A stretch of 12,008 bases of DNA from Candidatus Neomicrothrix sp. UBA814 (GCA_002296525.1 DBIA01000016.1:1-12008); one strand, 5' to 3'. Positions 1 through 6,957 are shown, counted from the first letter of the stretch. Notes: generated from the letters alone by a model not told the origin. Program-made: numbers and translations.

Positions 1-123
1 GCGGCTCGTGGGCCAGCAAGCGATTTGCTCCTATTCGTGTGGAATCGAAAGACTCATTCGGAGCTCGAAACCTTTGGGGATACCAAGCTACTAGTCGAAC
101 ATCAACGGCTTTTGCAGGTATGA
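1..123 (+). CDS. C-terminal fragment of a mycothiol-dependent maleylpyruvate isomerase-family protein
   Basis: The frame is open from base 1 to a TGA at 121-123, giving 40 residues of a gene that begins outside the window. The fragment reads GPASDLLLFVWNRK, then a short linker, then FGDTKLLVEHQRLL. This matches the usual end of the TIGR03083/DinB-type maleylpyruvate isomerase family: a G-x-A-x-D-L-L-L-x-x-W-x-R helix, then G-D-x-x-L-L and a final helix. Members are typically mycothiol-dependent enzymes, and some isomerise maleylpyruvate in the gentisate pathway; others have unknown substrates. The metal ligands and catalytic core lie upstream and cannot be checked. It is followed 41 bp later by the cupin on the same strand, so the two may be co-transcribed. 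The family match rests on a short C-terminal pattern recalled from memory. Confidence 0.65.
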   Translation, partial: AARGPASDLLLFVWNRKTHSELETFGDTKLLVEHQRLLQV

Positions 124-164
124 AGAGCTCAGTTGTGATCAACTAGAACCACTGGAGGTATCTC

Positions 165-560
165 ATGAAATCCACTTCAATGACCGAGTTGCTCTGTCAG
201 CAGCTAGCTGACGCGCAGTTCGGGAAAACCGGTCGTCGTTCTTTTTTTGAATATCGCGACACCGGATTAAGTGACCTAACAGATGGCGAATATCGCGCTC
301 AGGTAATGAGAGCTACAGACGTGATGGATACCACGGGCTGGCACTATCACCAGTGCGATCTCCAATTTGTGTACGTATTAAACGGATGGGTTGACCTTGA
401 GTTTGAAGGAGGACGGTCTGAAAGAGTCTCCGCTGGCGCTGCGTTGTCTATTCCACCAGGAATGGTGCACAACGAAATTGGCTGCTCATCAGATTTCGAA
501 GCCCTCGAAATAGTGGCGCCTGCGCAAATGGAAACCGTTCCATGTGACCCACCCGCATAG
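165..560 (+). CDS. Small single-domain cupin protein
   Basis: This is a 131-residue, one-domain cupin, the small beta-barrel fold that usually holds a metal. Cupin motif 1 is visible as GWHYH at residues 58-62, with His60 and His62 and a Gln67 at the usual Glu position, ending at Gly74. Motif 2 is PPGMVH at 97-102, with His102. Three His and a Gln could bind one metal ion. The start is well supported: GGAGG at 154-158 lies six bases before the ATG. There is no signal peptide or extra domain. Small cupins of this kind serve as sugar or keto-acid isomerases, dioxygenases or ligand sensors, and the sequence alone does not choose between these. It lies downstream of the isomerase-like fragment and ends only 7 bp from the convergent aminotransferase. 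Confidence 0.85.
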   Translation: MKSTSMTELLCQQLADAQFGKTGRRSFFEYRDTGLSDLTDGEYRAQVMRATDVMDTTGWHYHQCDLQFVYVLNGWVDLEFEGGRSERVSAGAALSIPPGMVHNEIGCSSDFEALEIVAPAQMETVPCDPPA

Positions 561-567
561 ATAACAC

Positions 568-1836
568 TCACTTCAACGCAGCGACAGCTTCGTCTATGGC
601 CTGCCGACTCGCGGTGACCATCTGATCGATCTGGTTCTCTTCTACAACGAATGGTGGACCGAACATAACGGCATCGTCGAAGACTCCCGAGCCGGAAGGG
701 TAAACCCACACCCCGTTCTCTAGAGCAATCCTGCTCACGGAATCCGCGAATGCAGCGGAGCGAGGAAAGGGCTCCCCGGTATCACGGTTTGCGACTAGGC
801 CTAGCCCTTGCAAAAGACCTCTACCGCGTACCTCTTCCACATTGGGGTGGTCGTAAAACTCTTGTTCGAGGCGCTCACGCAACAGCTCTCCCATCATTCG
901 AGCTCTGTCGATGAGATTTTCCGCCCTGACTATCTCCAAAACCTTTTTGGCTACTGCGCAACAGAGATCGTGACCAGCAAATGTATAAAACATTAACGCT
1001 AGATCGGTTTCTGCGATCGGTGCTACGACATCGGGTCGACAGTAGACGCCTCCGATGGGAACATAGCCGCCGCCGAGTCCTTTGCCAGCAGCAATGATGT
1101 CTGGCGTGAACTGCAGCGCCTCATGACCCATCGGTGTGCCCAGCCTGCCAAATCCGGTCATGACTTCATCAGCGATCACCAGAATGTCGTGCCGGGCGCA
1201 AATCTCTGAGATTCGAGGCCAATAGTCATCGGGCGGCACATAAGCTCCAGCAGCAGCACCGATCACGGGCTCACCAATAAACGCGCTGATGGTATCTGGC
1301 CCCTCCAACTCAATGACTTTTTCTAGCTCCTCAGCGTCGTAATGACTTGTTTTTGGCATAGACAAAAGTGCTTGTTCGAGACCTTTGCGCCGCCGATCAT
1401 GTAGACCTGCTGATAACGCTCCCAAAGTCGCACCGTGATAAGACACGTCTCTTCCAATGACTTTGTGTCGTTGCGACCGTCCCGAAGCCACATGGTGAAG
1501 TTGGGCCACTCGAATAGCGGCATCTACTGATTCTGAACCTCCGCTCACAAACACAGATCTCCACGAAGGGTCTGGTAGCCAGTTATCGCTTACTTCCTCA
1601 GCTAAGGCAACTCGCGCTTCAGTCGCGAAGACCGGCACTACGTAATCCAGGCGTTCGAGAGCTTTTGACGCCACGTGCGCAATCTCCGGCCGCCCATGGC
1701 CAATATTTGTCACGATCGCTCCGCCCCCAGCGTCGAGGATTTGACGCCCATCTGCGGTCTCGAGCCAGACACCCGAGCTGCCGGTAACCAGCATGGGTGA
1801 GGACCCAGGCATTAAAGGAAAACGAGAAGTGTCCAT
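568..1836 (-). CDS. Class III pyridoxal-phosphate aminotransferase
   Basis: The 422-residue product has the length and motifs of class III (omega) aminotransferases, which move an amino group from an amine or omega-amino acid to a keto acid using PLP. Visible landmarks are NIGHGRPEI at 44-52, SGGSESVDAA at 98-107 (the phosphate-binding loop, usually S-G-S-E-A), YHG at 133-135, Glu189 in the GEP motif, Asp223 in IADEVMTGFGR, which should bind the PLP ring nitrogen, and the Schiff-base Lys252 in AAGKGLGGG. The ATG at 1836 has no clear Shine-Dalgarno sequence; a second Met at residue 9 is possible, but the longer start keeps the usual N-terminal segment. The substrate cannot be named: beta-alanine, putrescine-type amines and glutamate-1-semialdehyde-like relatives share these motifs. 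It is divergent from the small membrane gene and convergent with the cupin. Confidence 0.92.
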   Translation of the reverse strand: MDTSRFPLMPGSSPMLVTGSSGVWLETADGRQILDAGGGAIVTNIGHGRPEIAHVASKALERLDYVVPVFATEARVALAEEVSDNWLPDPSWRSVFVSGGSESVDAAIRVAQLHHVASGRSQRHKVIGRDVSYHGATLGALSAGLHDRRRKGLEQALLSMPKTSHYDAEELEKVIELEGPDTISAFIGEPVIGAAAGAYVPPDDYWPRISEICARHDILVIADEVMTGFGRLGTPMGHEALQFTPDIIAAGKGLGGGYVPIGGVYCRPDVVAPIAETDLALMFYTFAGHDLCCAVAKKVLEIVRAENLIDRARMMGELLRERLEQEFYDHPNVEEVRGRGLLQGLGLVANRDTGEPFPRSAAFADSVSRIALENGVWVYPSGSGVFDDAVMFGPPFVVEENQIDQMVTASRQAIDEAVAALK

Positions 1837-1892
1837 CGCGAAAGACTAGAGCTATCCCCGTCTTCGTGCCCGGGTCATGGTTGACTAAAACC

Positions 1893-2048
1893 GTGCGTTA
1901 TTTGACTCGCCCTCTCGTAGCAGCGCTGGTTGCCTTGTTTATCTTGGCAAATGGCGGAGGATGGACGGAACTCGCGATCGGTGCAGTGTTGTTCCTTCTC
2001 ATTGACCTCGGCTCTCGCCAAGTCTTGCGACGACGGAACCGCACCTAG
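1893..2048 (+). CDS. Tiny two-helix membrane protein
   Basis: From the GTG at 1893 the frame encodes about 51 residues. They contain two hydrophobic stretches, LVAALVALFIL and LAIGAVLFLLIDLG, separated by a short GGGW turn, and a basic tail ending RQVLRRRNRT. This is the pattern of a small helical-hairpin membrane protein with a positively charged cytoplasmic end. I do not recognise a family. A TTG at 1881 would add four residues. The same frame is open back to an ATG at 1797, but that part lies antisense to the aminotransferase start and reads as low-quality sequence, so I rejected it. No Shine-Dalgarno sequence is evident. The next gene starts 22 bp downstream on the same strand, so the two probably share a transcript and may act together at the membrane. 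Confidence 0.5.
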   Translation: MRYLTRPLVAALVALFILANGGGWTELAIGAVLFLLIDLGSRQVLRRRNRT

Positions 2049-2070
2049 TCCCCCTATCTAGGACCCGCCA

Positions 2071-2538
2071 TTGACTCTCGATCAGATCGCCAACTGGGCT
2101 CAAATCGTAGAAGCTGTAATACTTTCCCTGTCGATCGTCTTTATCGGCGCGGAAGCCCGTCAAACACTCCAACACAGTCGCACACAGTTCGGACATGGAT
2201 TGACGGACCGACTGTACGATCGGTATTTCGCTATTTCACGCGACCCTAACTTCAGTCAGTTCCTCATCAAGGATTGGTCTGCCGAGGAGTTGCAGGGAGA
2301 AGAGTACTTTCGTGCCCTTAATCTATTGGGCGCAGATCTGATCGATTTATTCGACACTTACGACGCTTGGAAAGAGGGCCTCGTAGGCCGAGTCCATGTC
2401 GATATGCGCATGGAGTTAATCAAGCTCGGCGCTTTTCTTTCCCCCGTCGGCAAAGAGACGTGGGACCTATGGAAAAGCACCCGAGACGAAGAGTTCTGCC
2501 AATGGTTCGAGGCCGAGGTCTACGGATCTGCCTCCTGA
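2071..2538 (+). CDS. Membrane-anchored protein of unknown function
   Basis: The 155-residue product starts with a probable membrane helix (about residues 10-26, IVEAVILSLSIVFIGAE), followed by a mainly helical, acidic, Trp-rich soluble part. The layout of one N-terminal helix, then an R-Q-T-x-x-x-x-x turn and a globular helical domain, recalls short uncharacterised membrane-anchored proteins common in marine bacteria, but I cannot name a family or function. The start is TTG at 2071. It is the first possible start after an in-frame TAG at 2059, and AGGA at 2060-2063 sits seven bases upstream, which supports it. The gene follows the tiny membrane protein by 22 bp. A 10-bp hairpin lies about 50 bp after its stop codon. 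Confidence 0.75.
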   Translation: MTLDQIANWAQIVEAVILSLSIVFIGAEARQTLQHSRTQFGHGLTDRLYDRYFAISRDPNFSQFLIKDWSAEELQGEEYFRALNLLGADLIDLFDTYDAWKEGLVGRVHVDMRMELIKLGAFLSPVGKETWDLWKSTRDEEFCQWFEAEVYGSAS

Positions 2539-2585
2539 AATTGCACAACAAGTAGCTTGCGACCACAACTAAGTCCCTTGATTTC

Positions 2586-2610
2586 CGAACTGTTCCTCTG
2601 AACAGGTTCG
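2586..2610 (+). terminator. Stem-loop after the membrane-protein gene, possible terminator or operator
   Basis: CGAACTGTTC at 2586-2595 pairs with GAACAGGTTCG at 2600-2610 across a CTCT loop. This gives ten base pairs with one bulged G. It lies in the 136-bp gap between the membrane-protein gene (stop 2538) and the quinone oxidoreductase start (2675). No run of T follows, so it is not a textbook Rho-independent terminator. It could instead be a dyad operator for the downstream oxidoreductase or an RNA 3' end stabiliser. The rest of the gap shows nothing I can name. Confidence 0.4.
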
Positions 2611-2674
2611 CTTCAGGCGTATTACTACTCAGATCCTCAGGTAATCGTTCCCACACCCATCTAGTCTTGGCGGC

Positions 2675-3649
2675 ATGAGAGCAGTTTTGTGTAATGCGTT
2701 TGGGCCACCAGAAGATCTAGTCGTGGCTGATGTTTCAGATCCGAGCCCTGGGCCCGGCGAAGTCCTAATTGAGGTCAAAGCGGCCCCAGTTACTTTCCCA
2801 GACACTTTGATGCTGGAAGATAAATACCAGTTCAAAGCTGATCTTCCCTATGTGCCTGGCGCAGAAGTAGCCGGTGTTGTGACATCTCTCGGAGAAGGTG
2901 TCGACGATGTTGAGGTAGGCACACGCGTGGTGTGCGGCTTAGGTTCGGTGGGAGGCTACGCAGAGCTTGCGGTTGCCAAGGCATCATCGGTGAGGCGTTT
3001 ACCCGATGGTGTTGGTTTTGCAGAATCAACCGGACTGCTTTACGCACATGGGACGACTTACTACGGGCTTAAAGAACGGGGCCATCTGCAAGAAGGGGAA
3101 ACCTTGCTGGTTCTGGGCGCCGGAGGTCACGTGGGTCTATCAGCGGTGGAGATTGGAAAGCTGATGGGCGCCCGAGTAATTGCAGCGGCGTCTACAGAGG
3201 AGAAACTTGATCTTTGTCGGGAACGTGGCGCTGATGAGACGATCAACTACGCAGAAGAAAACTTGAAAGATCGGGCTAAGGAACTGACTGGCGGGGCTGG
3301 TGTCGACGTTGTTTATGACGTGGTTGGGGGTGAGTACGCCGAACAAGCACTGCGTGCAATCGGATGGGAGGGTCGCTTTTTAGTGATCGGATTCACCGCT
3401 GGAATTCCTTCCATTCCTCTCAATCTAACGCTGCTCAAAAGTTGTCAGATAGTCGGGGTCTTCTATGGGGCTATGACAGCTCGAGACCCTGTGCTGGCGA
3501 ACCAAATCGCTGAGGATTTACTTCAGTGGGTTGCGGATGGACAGCTGAGGCCACACATTTCGGCTAGCTACGGCCTTGACGGCGCCGCAGCAGCTTTGCG
3601 AAGCCTCATGGATAGAACATCTATCGGGAAAATAGTTATTGAGCCTTAA
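2675..3649 (+). CDS. NADPH:quinone oxidoreductase-like zinc-free MDR enzyme
   Basis: The 324-residue product is a medium-chain dehydrogenase/reductase of the quinone oxidoreductase (QOR) branch, which uses NAD(P)H to reduce quinones, enones or enoyl thioesters. The N-terminal GroES-like half carries PGPGEVLIEVKA and YVPGAEVAGVV. The Rossmann motif GAGGHVG lies at 148-154 in place of the common A-x-G-G-V-G. It is followed by ASTEEKLDLCRERGADETINY, the usual cofactor-recognition strand and segment. The Cys/His set of zinc alcohol dehydrogenases is absent. The length is normal. The start ATG fits the standard MRAV N-terminus; the upstream ribosome site is weak. It converges with the thioesterase gene, with 11 bp between the stops. 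Its substrate is unknown, and some relatives are crotonyl-CoA or acryloyl-CoA reductases. Confidence 0.9.
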   Translation: MRAVLCNAFGPPEDLVVADVSDPSPGPGEVLIEVKAAPVTFPDTLMLEDKYQFKADLPYVPGAEVAGVVTSLGEGVDDVEVGTRVVCGLGSVGGYAELAVAKASSVRRLPDGVGFAESTGLLYAHGTTYYGLKERGHLQEGETLLVLGAGGHVGLSAVEIGKLMGARVIAAASTEEKLDLCRERGADETINYAEENLKDRAKELTGGAGVDVVYDVVGGEYAEQALRAIGWEGRFLVIGFTAGIPSIPLNLTLLKSCQIVGVFYGAMTARDPVLANQIAEDLLQWVADGQLRPHISASYGLDGAAAALRSLMDRTSIGKIVIEP

Positions 3650-3660
3650 GCGGGGTCGCT

Positions 3661-4005
3661 TCAGCCCACAACAAACCGTTGGTGGGTGCCTTCGGATACC
3701 AATACGTCCCCGTGGGTAACTCTGACATTGAAAACGAGACGCTTTCGGTCTATTTCCGCCAACTCAGCGTGGACTAATACTTCTTCACCAGAAGCAACTG
3801 CTGCTGAATGGCTTACGCAGATGTGAATTCCGACCGTTGTTTGGCCCTCCGTAAGCTGGTCTTGAACGCCGAACAGGCATGTGCCCTCGATCAAACGCAC
3901 CATGTCAGGTGTCGAGAGCACTTTGTTGGGAAGGTGGGGTGGCGACATTTCATCCGTGACTTGTACAACGTCGCTAAATTCATCGCCGGTTTGAAGTTCA
4001 GTCAT
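3661..4005 (-). CDS. FlK-type hotdog thioesterase-like protein
   Basis: The ATG at 4005 gives 114 residues with a compact hotdog fold pattern. The family of fluoroacetyl-CoA thioesterase FlK uses Thr42, Glu50 and His76. Here Thr32 (VLSTPDMV), Glu40 (RLIEGTC) and His66 (CVSHSAAV) lie at exactly the same spacing, ten residues earlier. The likely role is hydrolysis of a small acyl-CoA to free acid and CoA, in the cytoplasm. Position 26, which would line up with a FlK lid phenylalanine, is proline here, so fluoroacetyl-CoA specificity is not expected. The frame is open up to 4065, but the extra 20 residues overlap the end of the lactonase gene and look like read-through, so I use 4005. The gene starts 10 bp after the lactonase stop, indicating one operon. 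The residue alignment is from memory of FlK. Confidence 0.75.
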   Translation of the reverse strand: MTELQTGDEFSDVVQVTDEMSPPHLPNKVLSTPDMVRLIEGTCLFGVQDQLTEGQTTVGIHICVSHSAAVASGEEVLVHAELAEIDRKRLVFNVRVTHGDVLVSEGTHQRFVVG

Positions 4006-4015
4006 GGGTGCGAGG

Positions 4016-4990
4016 CTAGTACCCGCCAAGATTTTGCGACCCAAGAAACCTCTGAGGCGTATCAATCAACATGGTGTCTATCTGCTCTTCAGAAACACCA
4101 GCCTGAACTAGAGCGGGAATAACGTCTCTGCTGATGTGCAAATAGTGCCAATTCGGGAGCGGAGCCAGTGGCACTTCTCCTTCTATCCAGTCGATGTAGC
4201 ACGAAGCGTCATGACTTAACACCAACTGCTCTGCGAAACCCTTTTCGCACAGTTTTGCTACAACCTCCACTCTTTGTTCCGTCGTTAGGTATCCGTCGAT
4301 TCCGAATCGGTCCATTCCCAAGATGCTGCCAGCGTCGAGAAGTTTCTCGAGGTAGTCAAGATCGTTGGTGTCTCCGCAGTGGCCGATCACTACTCGGGTG
4401 AGGTCGACTCCCTCTTCAAGAAAAATTTTTTGTTGGTCTAAGCCGCGCTCAGTTTCTGCATTCGTGTGCGTAGTTATAGGGCACCCGGTCTCGCGGTGGG
4501 CTTGAGCGCATGCGCGTAACACTCTCTCTACGTCCGGTGTTAGTCCTGGCTTGTCGGTCGCACACTTGATTACCCCTGCCTTGACTCCGGTGTCGGCGAA
4601 ACCTTCGACGATGTCCTGAACGAAATGCGCCGTTAGAGCGTCGACACCTGAAGTGTTTCGCCGCCGGTAGTAGTGAGGCAGTTCATTGAAGGTGTAGAGA
4701 CCAGTTGCACAAATGATCTTCAAGTCGATTTGCTCGGCAACCTTTTGAATCCTAGGTATGTAACGGCCTAGGCCTATAGCGGTGGGGTCAAGAATGCTGT
4801 CAATCCCGCTCTCCTTAAGTTCGTTTAGTCTCGCGACAGCATCGTCAACGCGGTCCTGTTCGTCTCCCCATTCCTGCGGATAGTTCTGTTGAATTTCGGT
4901 CGAAATTACAAAAACGTGCTCATGCATCAACACTCGACCCAACTGCGAAGCATCAATTGGGCCAGTTGCGGTTTCAACTGATGGGTTCAT
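4016..4990 (-). CDS. Phosphotriesterase-like lactonase family metal hydrolase
   Basis: The 324-residue product belongs to the amidohydrolase superfamily, phosphotriesterase branch. The binuclear metal set is complete: His23 and His25 in MHEHVF, Lys142 in GVIKCATD (the lysine normally carboxylated to bridge the metals), His175 in TTHTNAE, His204 in IGHCGDTND and Asp261 in LSHDASC. Tyr99 (TGLY) and MDRFGID at 226-232 match positions typical of phosphotriesterase-like lactonases, so lactone hydrolysis is more likely than phosphotriester hydrolysis. No signal peptide is visible, unlike in secreted Pseudomonas-type phosphotriesterase. It is third in the minus-strand operon, 72 bp after the acyl-CoA dehydrogenase-like gene and 10 bp before the thioesterase gene. 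A perfect 9-bp inverted repeat occupies that 72-bp gap. The true substrate is unproven. Confidence 0.88.
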   Translation of the reverse strand: MNPSVETATGPIDASQLGRVLMHEHVFVISTEIQQNYPQEWGDEQDRVDDAVARLNELKESGIDSILDPTAIGLGRYIPRIQKVAEQIDLKIICATGLYTFNELPHYYRRRNTSGVDALTAHFVQDIVEGFADTGVKAGVIKCATDKPGLTPDVERVLRACAQAHRETGCPITTHTNAETERGLDQQKIFLEEGVDLTRVVIGHCGDTNDLDYLEKLLDAGSILGMDRFGIDGYLTTEQRVEVVAKLCEKGFAEQLVLSHDASCYIDWIEGEVPLAPLPNWHYLHISRDVIPALVQAGVSEEQIDTMLIDTPQRFLGSQNLGGY

Positions 4991-5003
4991 CGCACCACTA
5001 TGT

Positions 5004-5050
5004 CACTTGACGGGTGATGCAAGAGCCGCCGGCTTACAGATCGTCAAGTG
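5004..5050 (-). promoter_or_regulatory. Perfect 9-bp inverted repeat between operon genes
   Basis: CACTTGACG at 5004-5012 and its exact complement CGTCAAGTG at 5042-5050 flank 29 bases. Within the spacer, AGCC at 5024-5027 can pair with GGCT at 5031-5034, giving a nested small hairpin. The element fills most of the 72-bp gap between the acyl-CoA dehydrogenase-like gene (stop at 5063) and the lactonase start (4990). The arm proximal to the lactonase ends 13 bases before its ATG. In RNA it could form an intergenic stem that tunes expression or processing; in DNA it could be an operator for an internal promoter. No T-tract follows. Confidence 0.45.
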
Positions 5051-5062
5051 CCTAGTGAGTAG

Positions 5063-6076
5063 TTATTCTCCGAGGGTTGATCTTTCGGTCAAGAGTCGCA
5101 TGTGGTGCTCCTTAATTTCAGGTGTTTGCCCTTGCACCAACAAAAACAATGATTCCCTGGCAAGTCGTTGAGCTTGCTGCCCTACAAATAGGGCAGACCC
5201 TCCGACATTGGCAACTAAAGCAGAAGTGGCTCGGACACACAGGTCCCCCAAAAGAGCTCGCGCTATCGGTAGCTCCTCAACAGATGCCGCGTTGATTCGT
5301 TCCCTTGCCTCGGCCAGTTGCGCATCTAAGGGACTTGGGCCTAACAACTTCGCCGCTCGTGCGGCTACTCCCAAAGGATTTGAACCATTTGCACGCAGTC
5401 CTTTGCGGTAACGATCCGTCCACTGGGTGAAATCTTCAACAGAGGTCACCGATGCTTCCGCTACCGGATGCTGGTCGAAGGACAACTCAACAGTGACGGC
5501 TGAATCGATAGCTGCCAATGTTAGGCGTCGACTACTAATTGTTTCGCAATCCCGCGCGTCGAGCATCGCCCACACGACTGAGCCTTTGTGGCGCGCAGCG
5601 GTTAACACAACGTCAATGTGACCCCACCCGGTCACGAAGGGCGCGGAACCAGAGAATTCCCAGCCACCGTTCTTAGGTTCCGCTCGAAGCGTGGGAGTGC
5701 CGGGACGATTCAAGTGAGCGAAAGCAACTCCTCCTCTTGATTCGCCTGTGGCTAGAGCGTCTGCCCAGCGTTGACGCATCGGCCCAGTGGTTTCAATTGC
5801 GGCTTTGCTGGCTCCCGCATGTTGAGCCCATACAAAACTGGTGGTTAAGCATCCCCCTGACAACAATTCATGAACGGCCCACTGGGTTGCAGGAGAAGCA
5901 CCTAAGCCTCCGAATTCAACTGAAGCGAAAAGGCCGTAAAAACCAGCGTCTCGAACAAGGTCGAGTTGCGCAGACGGAATAGTGCCCGCAGCGTCTACCT
6001 CGAGCGCTGAGGGGAAAAGGCGGTCGTCGGCAAGTTGCGTTGCTCGATCCACTAGCTCACTGTCTAAATCAGTCAT
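5063..6076 (-). CDS. Acyl-CoA dehydrogenase-like flavoprotein
   Basis: The 337-residue product has acyl-CoA dehydrogenase domain order: an N-terminal helical part (about 1-110) with GFYGLFASVEFGGLGAS, a middle beta part with GGWEFSGSAPFVTGWGHID, where flavin and substrate usually bind, and a C-terminal helical part ending in VQGQTPEIKEHHMRLL. It is shorter than the usual 380-400 residues. Aligning VQGQTPEI with the common YEGT-x-x-I motif puts glycine where the catalytic Glu of medium-chain enzymes would be, so the base lies elsewhere or the reaction differs. Its ATG overlaps the upstream beta-hydroxyacid dehydrogenase stop by four bases (6073-6076), which indicates translational coupling. 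A dehydrogenation of an acyl thioester or a related flavin reaction is likely; the substrate is unknown. Confidence 0.82.
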   Translation of the reverse strand: MTDLDSELVDRATQLADDRLFPSALEVDAAGTIPSAQLDLVRDAGFYGLFASVEFGGLGASPATQWAVHELLSGGCLTTSFVWAQHAGASKAAIETTGPMRQRWADALATGESRGGVAFAHLNRPGTPTLRAEPKNGGWEFSGSAPFVTGWGHIDVVLTAARHKGSVVWAMLDARDCETISSRRLTLAAIDSAVTVELSFDQHPVAEASVTSVEDFTQWTDRYRKGLRANGSNPLGVAARAAKLLGPSPLDAQLAEARERINAASVEELPIARALLGDLCVRATSALVANVGGSALFVGQQAQRLARESLFLLVQGQTPEIKEHHMRLLTERSTLGE

Positions 6077-6957
6077 TTATCTTCAAACAATTCGTATACC
6101 ACTGGTGAATATAAGTGACCCAAGCCGCGTTCCATCACTTCAGCGAAGCGAGCTCGAACTAGGCGCGCTCCGGCGGCGTCAACTCCAAGATCGCTTGCCA
6201 GCGCTAAAGCATAATCAAGGTCTTTTGCTGAGTAGCTAGTAGGGAAACGATCATCGGGATACTCGCCGCTGGTCATGAATGCCCCGTGTCGTCGCAAAGC
6301 GAAACTATCCGCGGAGCCCTGGCCCAATAGTTCGAATACTTGGGAACGGTCAACACCCGCGCGCGTCGCGATTGCCATGGCTTCTGCCAAGGCTGACACA
6401 TTCTCAAATAGCACCATGTTGTTCATGAGTTTCATGACCGTTCCGGTTCCGACCGGACCACAGTATGCAACGTCAGAACCCATATAACCCAACCATGGAG
6501 CAACCCTCTCGAAAACCTCTGGCGCAGCTCCAACGGTGATAGATAACGTCCCGTCTGCGGCATTGGGAACCCCGCGTGCGACGGGCGCATCAGCAAATTC
6601 ACAGCCCAGCGGGCGCAACGCATCGGCGACTTCACGGTTGATTTCGACGGTTGCCGTAGTGCAATCAATGAAAGTTGTTCCCTCACTGGCATGATCACAC
6701 AAACCGCCCTCACCGAGAAAAACCGATCTTGTCTCTGCTTCCCCCGGGACACACACAAAAACCAGGTCGGCTCTGGCAACATCTTCTAGGCCCGTTGCTG
6801 CTACGGCACCTGTTTCGACAGCTTTTGAGACTGCCGCGAAGTTCAGATCGTAGACGCACACTGGAACAGGTGATTTGCTCGTCAAGTTGGCACACATAGG
6901 CCCACCCATGGCTCCAAGGCCAACGAACCCCACCAACTGCACCTCTGATGTCGTCAT
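6073..6957 (-). CDS. 3-hydroxyisobutyrate dehydrogenase-like beta-hydroxyacid dehydrogenase
   Basis: From the ATG at 6957 the product has 294 residues, normal for this NAD(P)-dependent family that oxidises beta-hydroxyacids or reduces the matching semialdehydes. GLGAMGGPM at 13-21 is the dinucleotide-binding motif. The substrate motif DAPVARGVPNAADGTL lies at 123-138 (usually DAPVSGG...GT), and the catalytic lysine is Lys176 in GTVMKLMNN. The change of SGG to ARG in the substrate motif suggests a substrate other than plain 3-hydroxyisobutyrate. The frame is open 33 residues further upstream, but that extension has no family match and would push the start far into the control region. It is the first gene of the minus-strand operon and overlaps the next gene by an ATGA. 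It faces the monooxygenase across 180 bp. Confidence 0.88.
   Translation of the reverse strand: MTTSEVQLVGFVGLGAMGGPMCANLTSKSPVPVCVYDLNFAAVSKAVETGAVAATGLEDVARADLVFVCVPGEAETRSVFLGEGGLCDHASEGTTFIDCTTATVEINREVADALRPLGCEFADAPVARGVPNAADGTLSITVGAAPEVFERVAPWLGYMGSDVAYCGPVGTGTVMKLMNNMVLFENVSALAEAMAIATRAGVDRSQVFELLGQGSADSFALRRHGAFMTSGEYPDDRFPTSYSAKDLDYALALASDLGVDAAGARLVRARFAEVMERGLGHLYSPVVYELFEDK

Noticed and set aside
347..709. 120-residue minus-strand open frame across the cupin and aminotransferase ends
   Set aside because: It is antisense to a clear cupin with conserved metal ligands, and its Arg/Ser-rich composition is typical of a shadow frame.
1797..1892. Longer start for the tiny membrane protein, from an ATG at 1797
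   Set aside because: The extra segment is antisense to the aminotransferase start, has no hydrophobic or conserved pattern and no ribosome site; a start at 1881 or 1893 fits better.
4006..4065. N-terminal extension of the FlK-like thioesterase
   Set aside because: It overlaps the end of the lactonase gene in another frame; the ATG at 4005 aligns the triad with FlK at a constant offset.
3808..4122. 104-residue plus-strand open frame across thioesterase and lactonase
   Set aside because: It is antisense to two genes with intact catalytic residues and has no recognisable motif.
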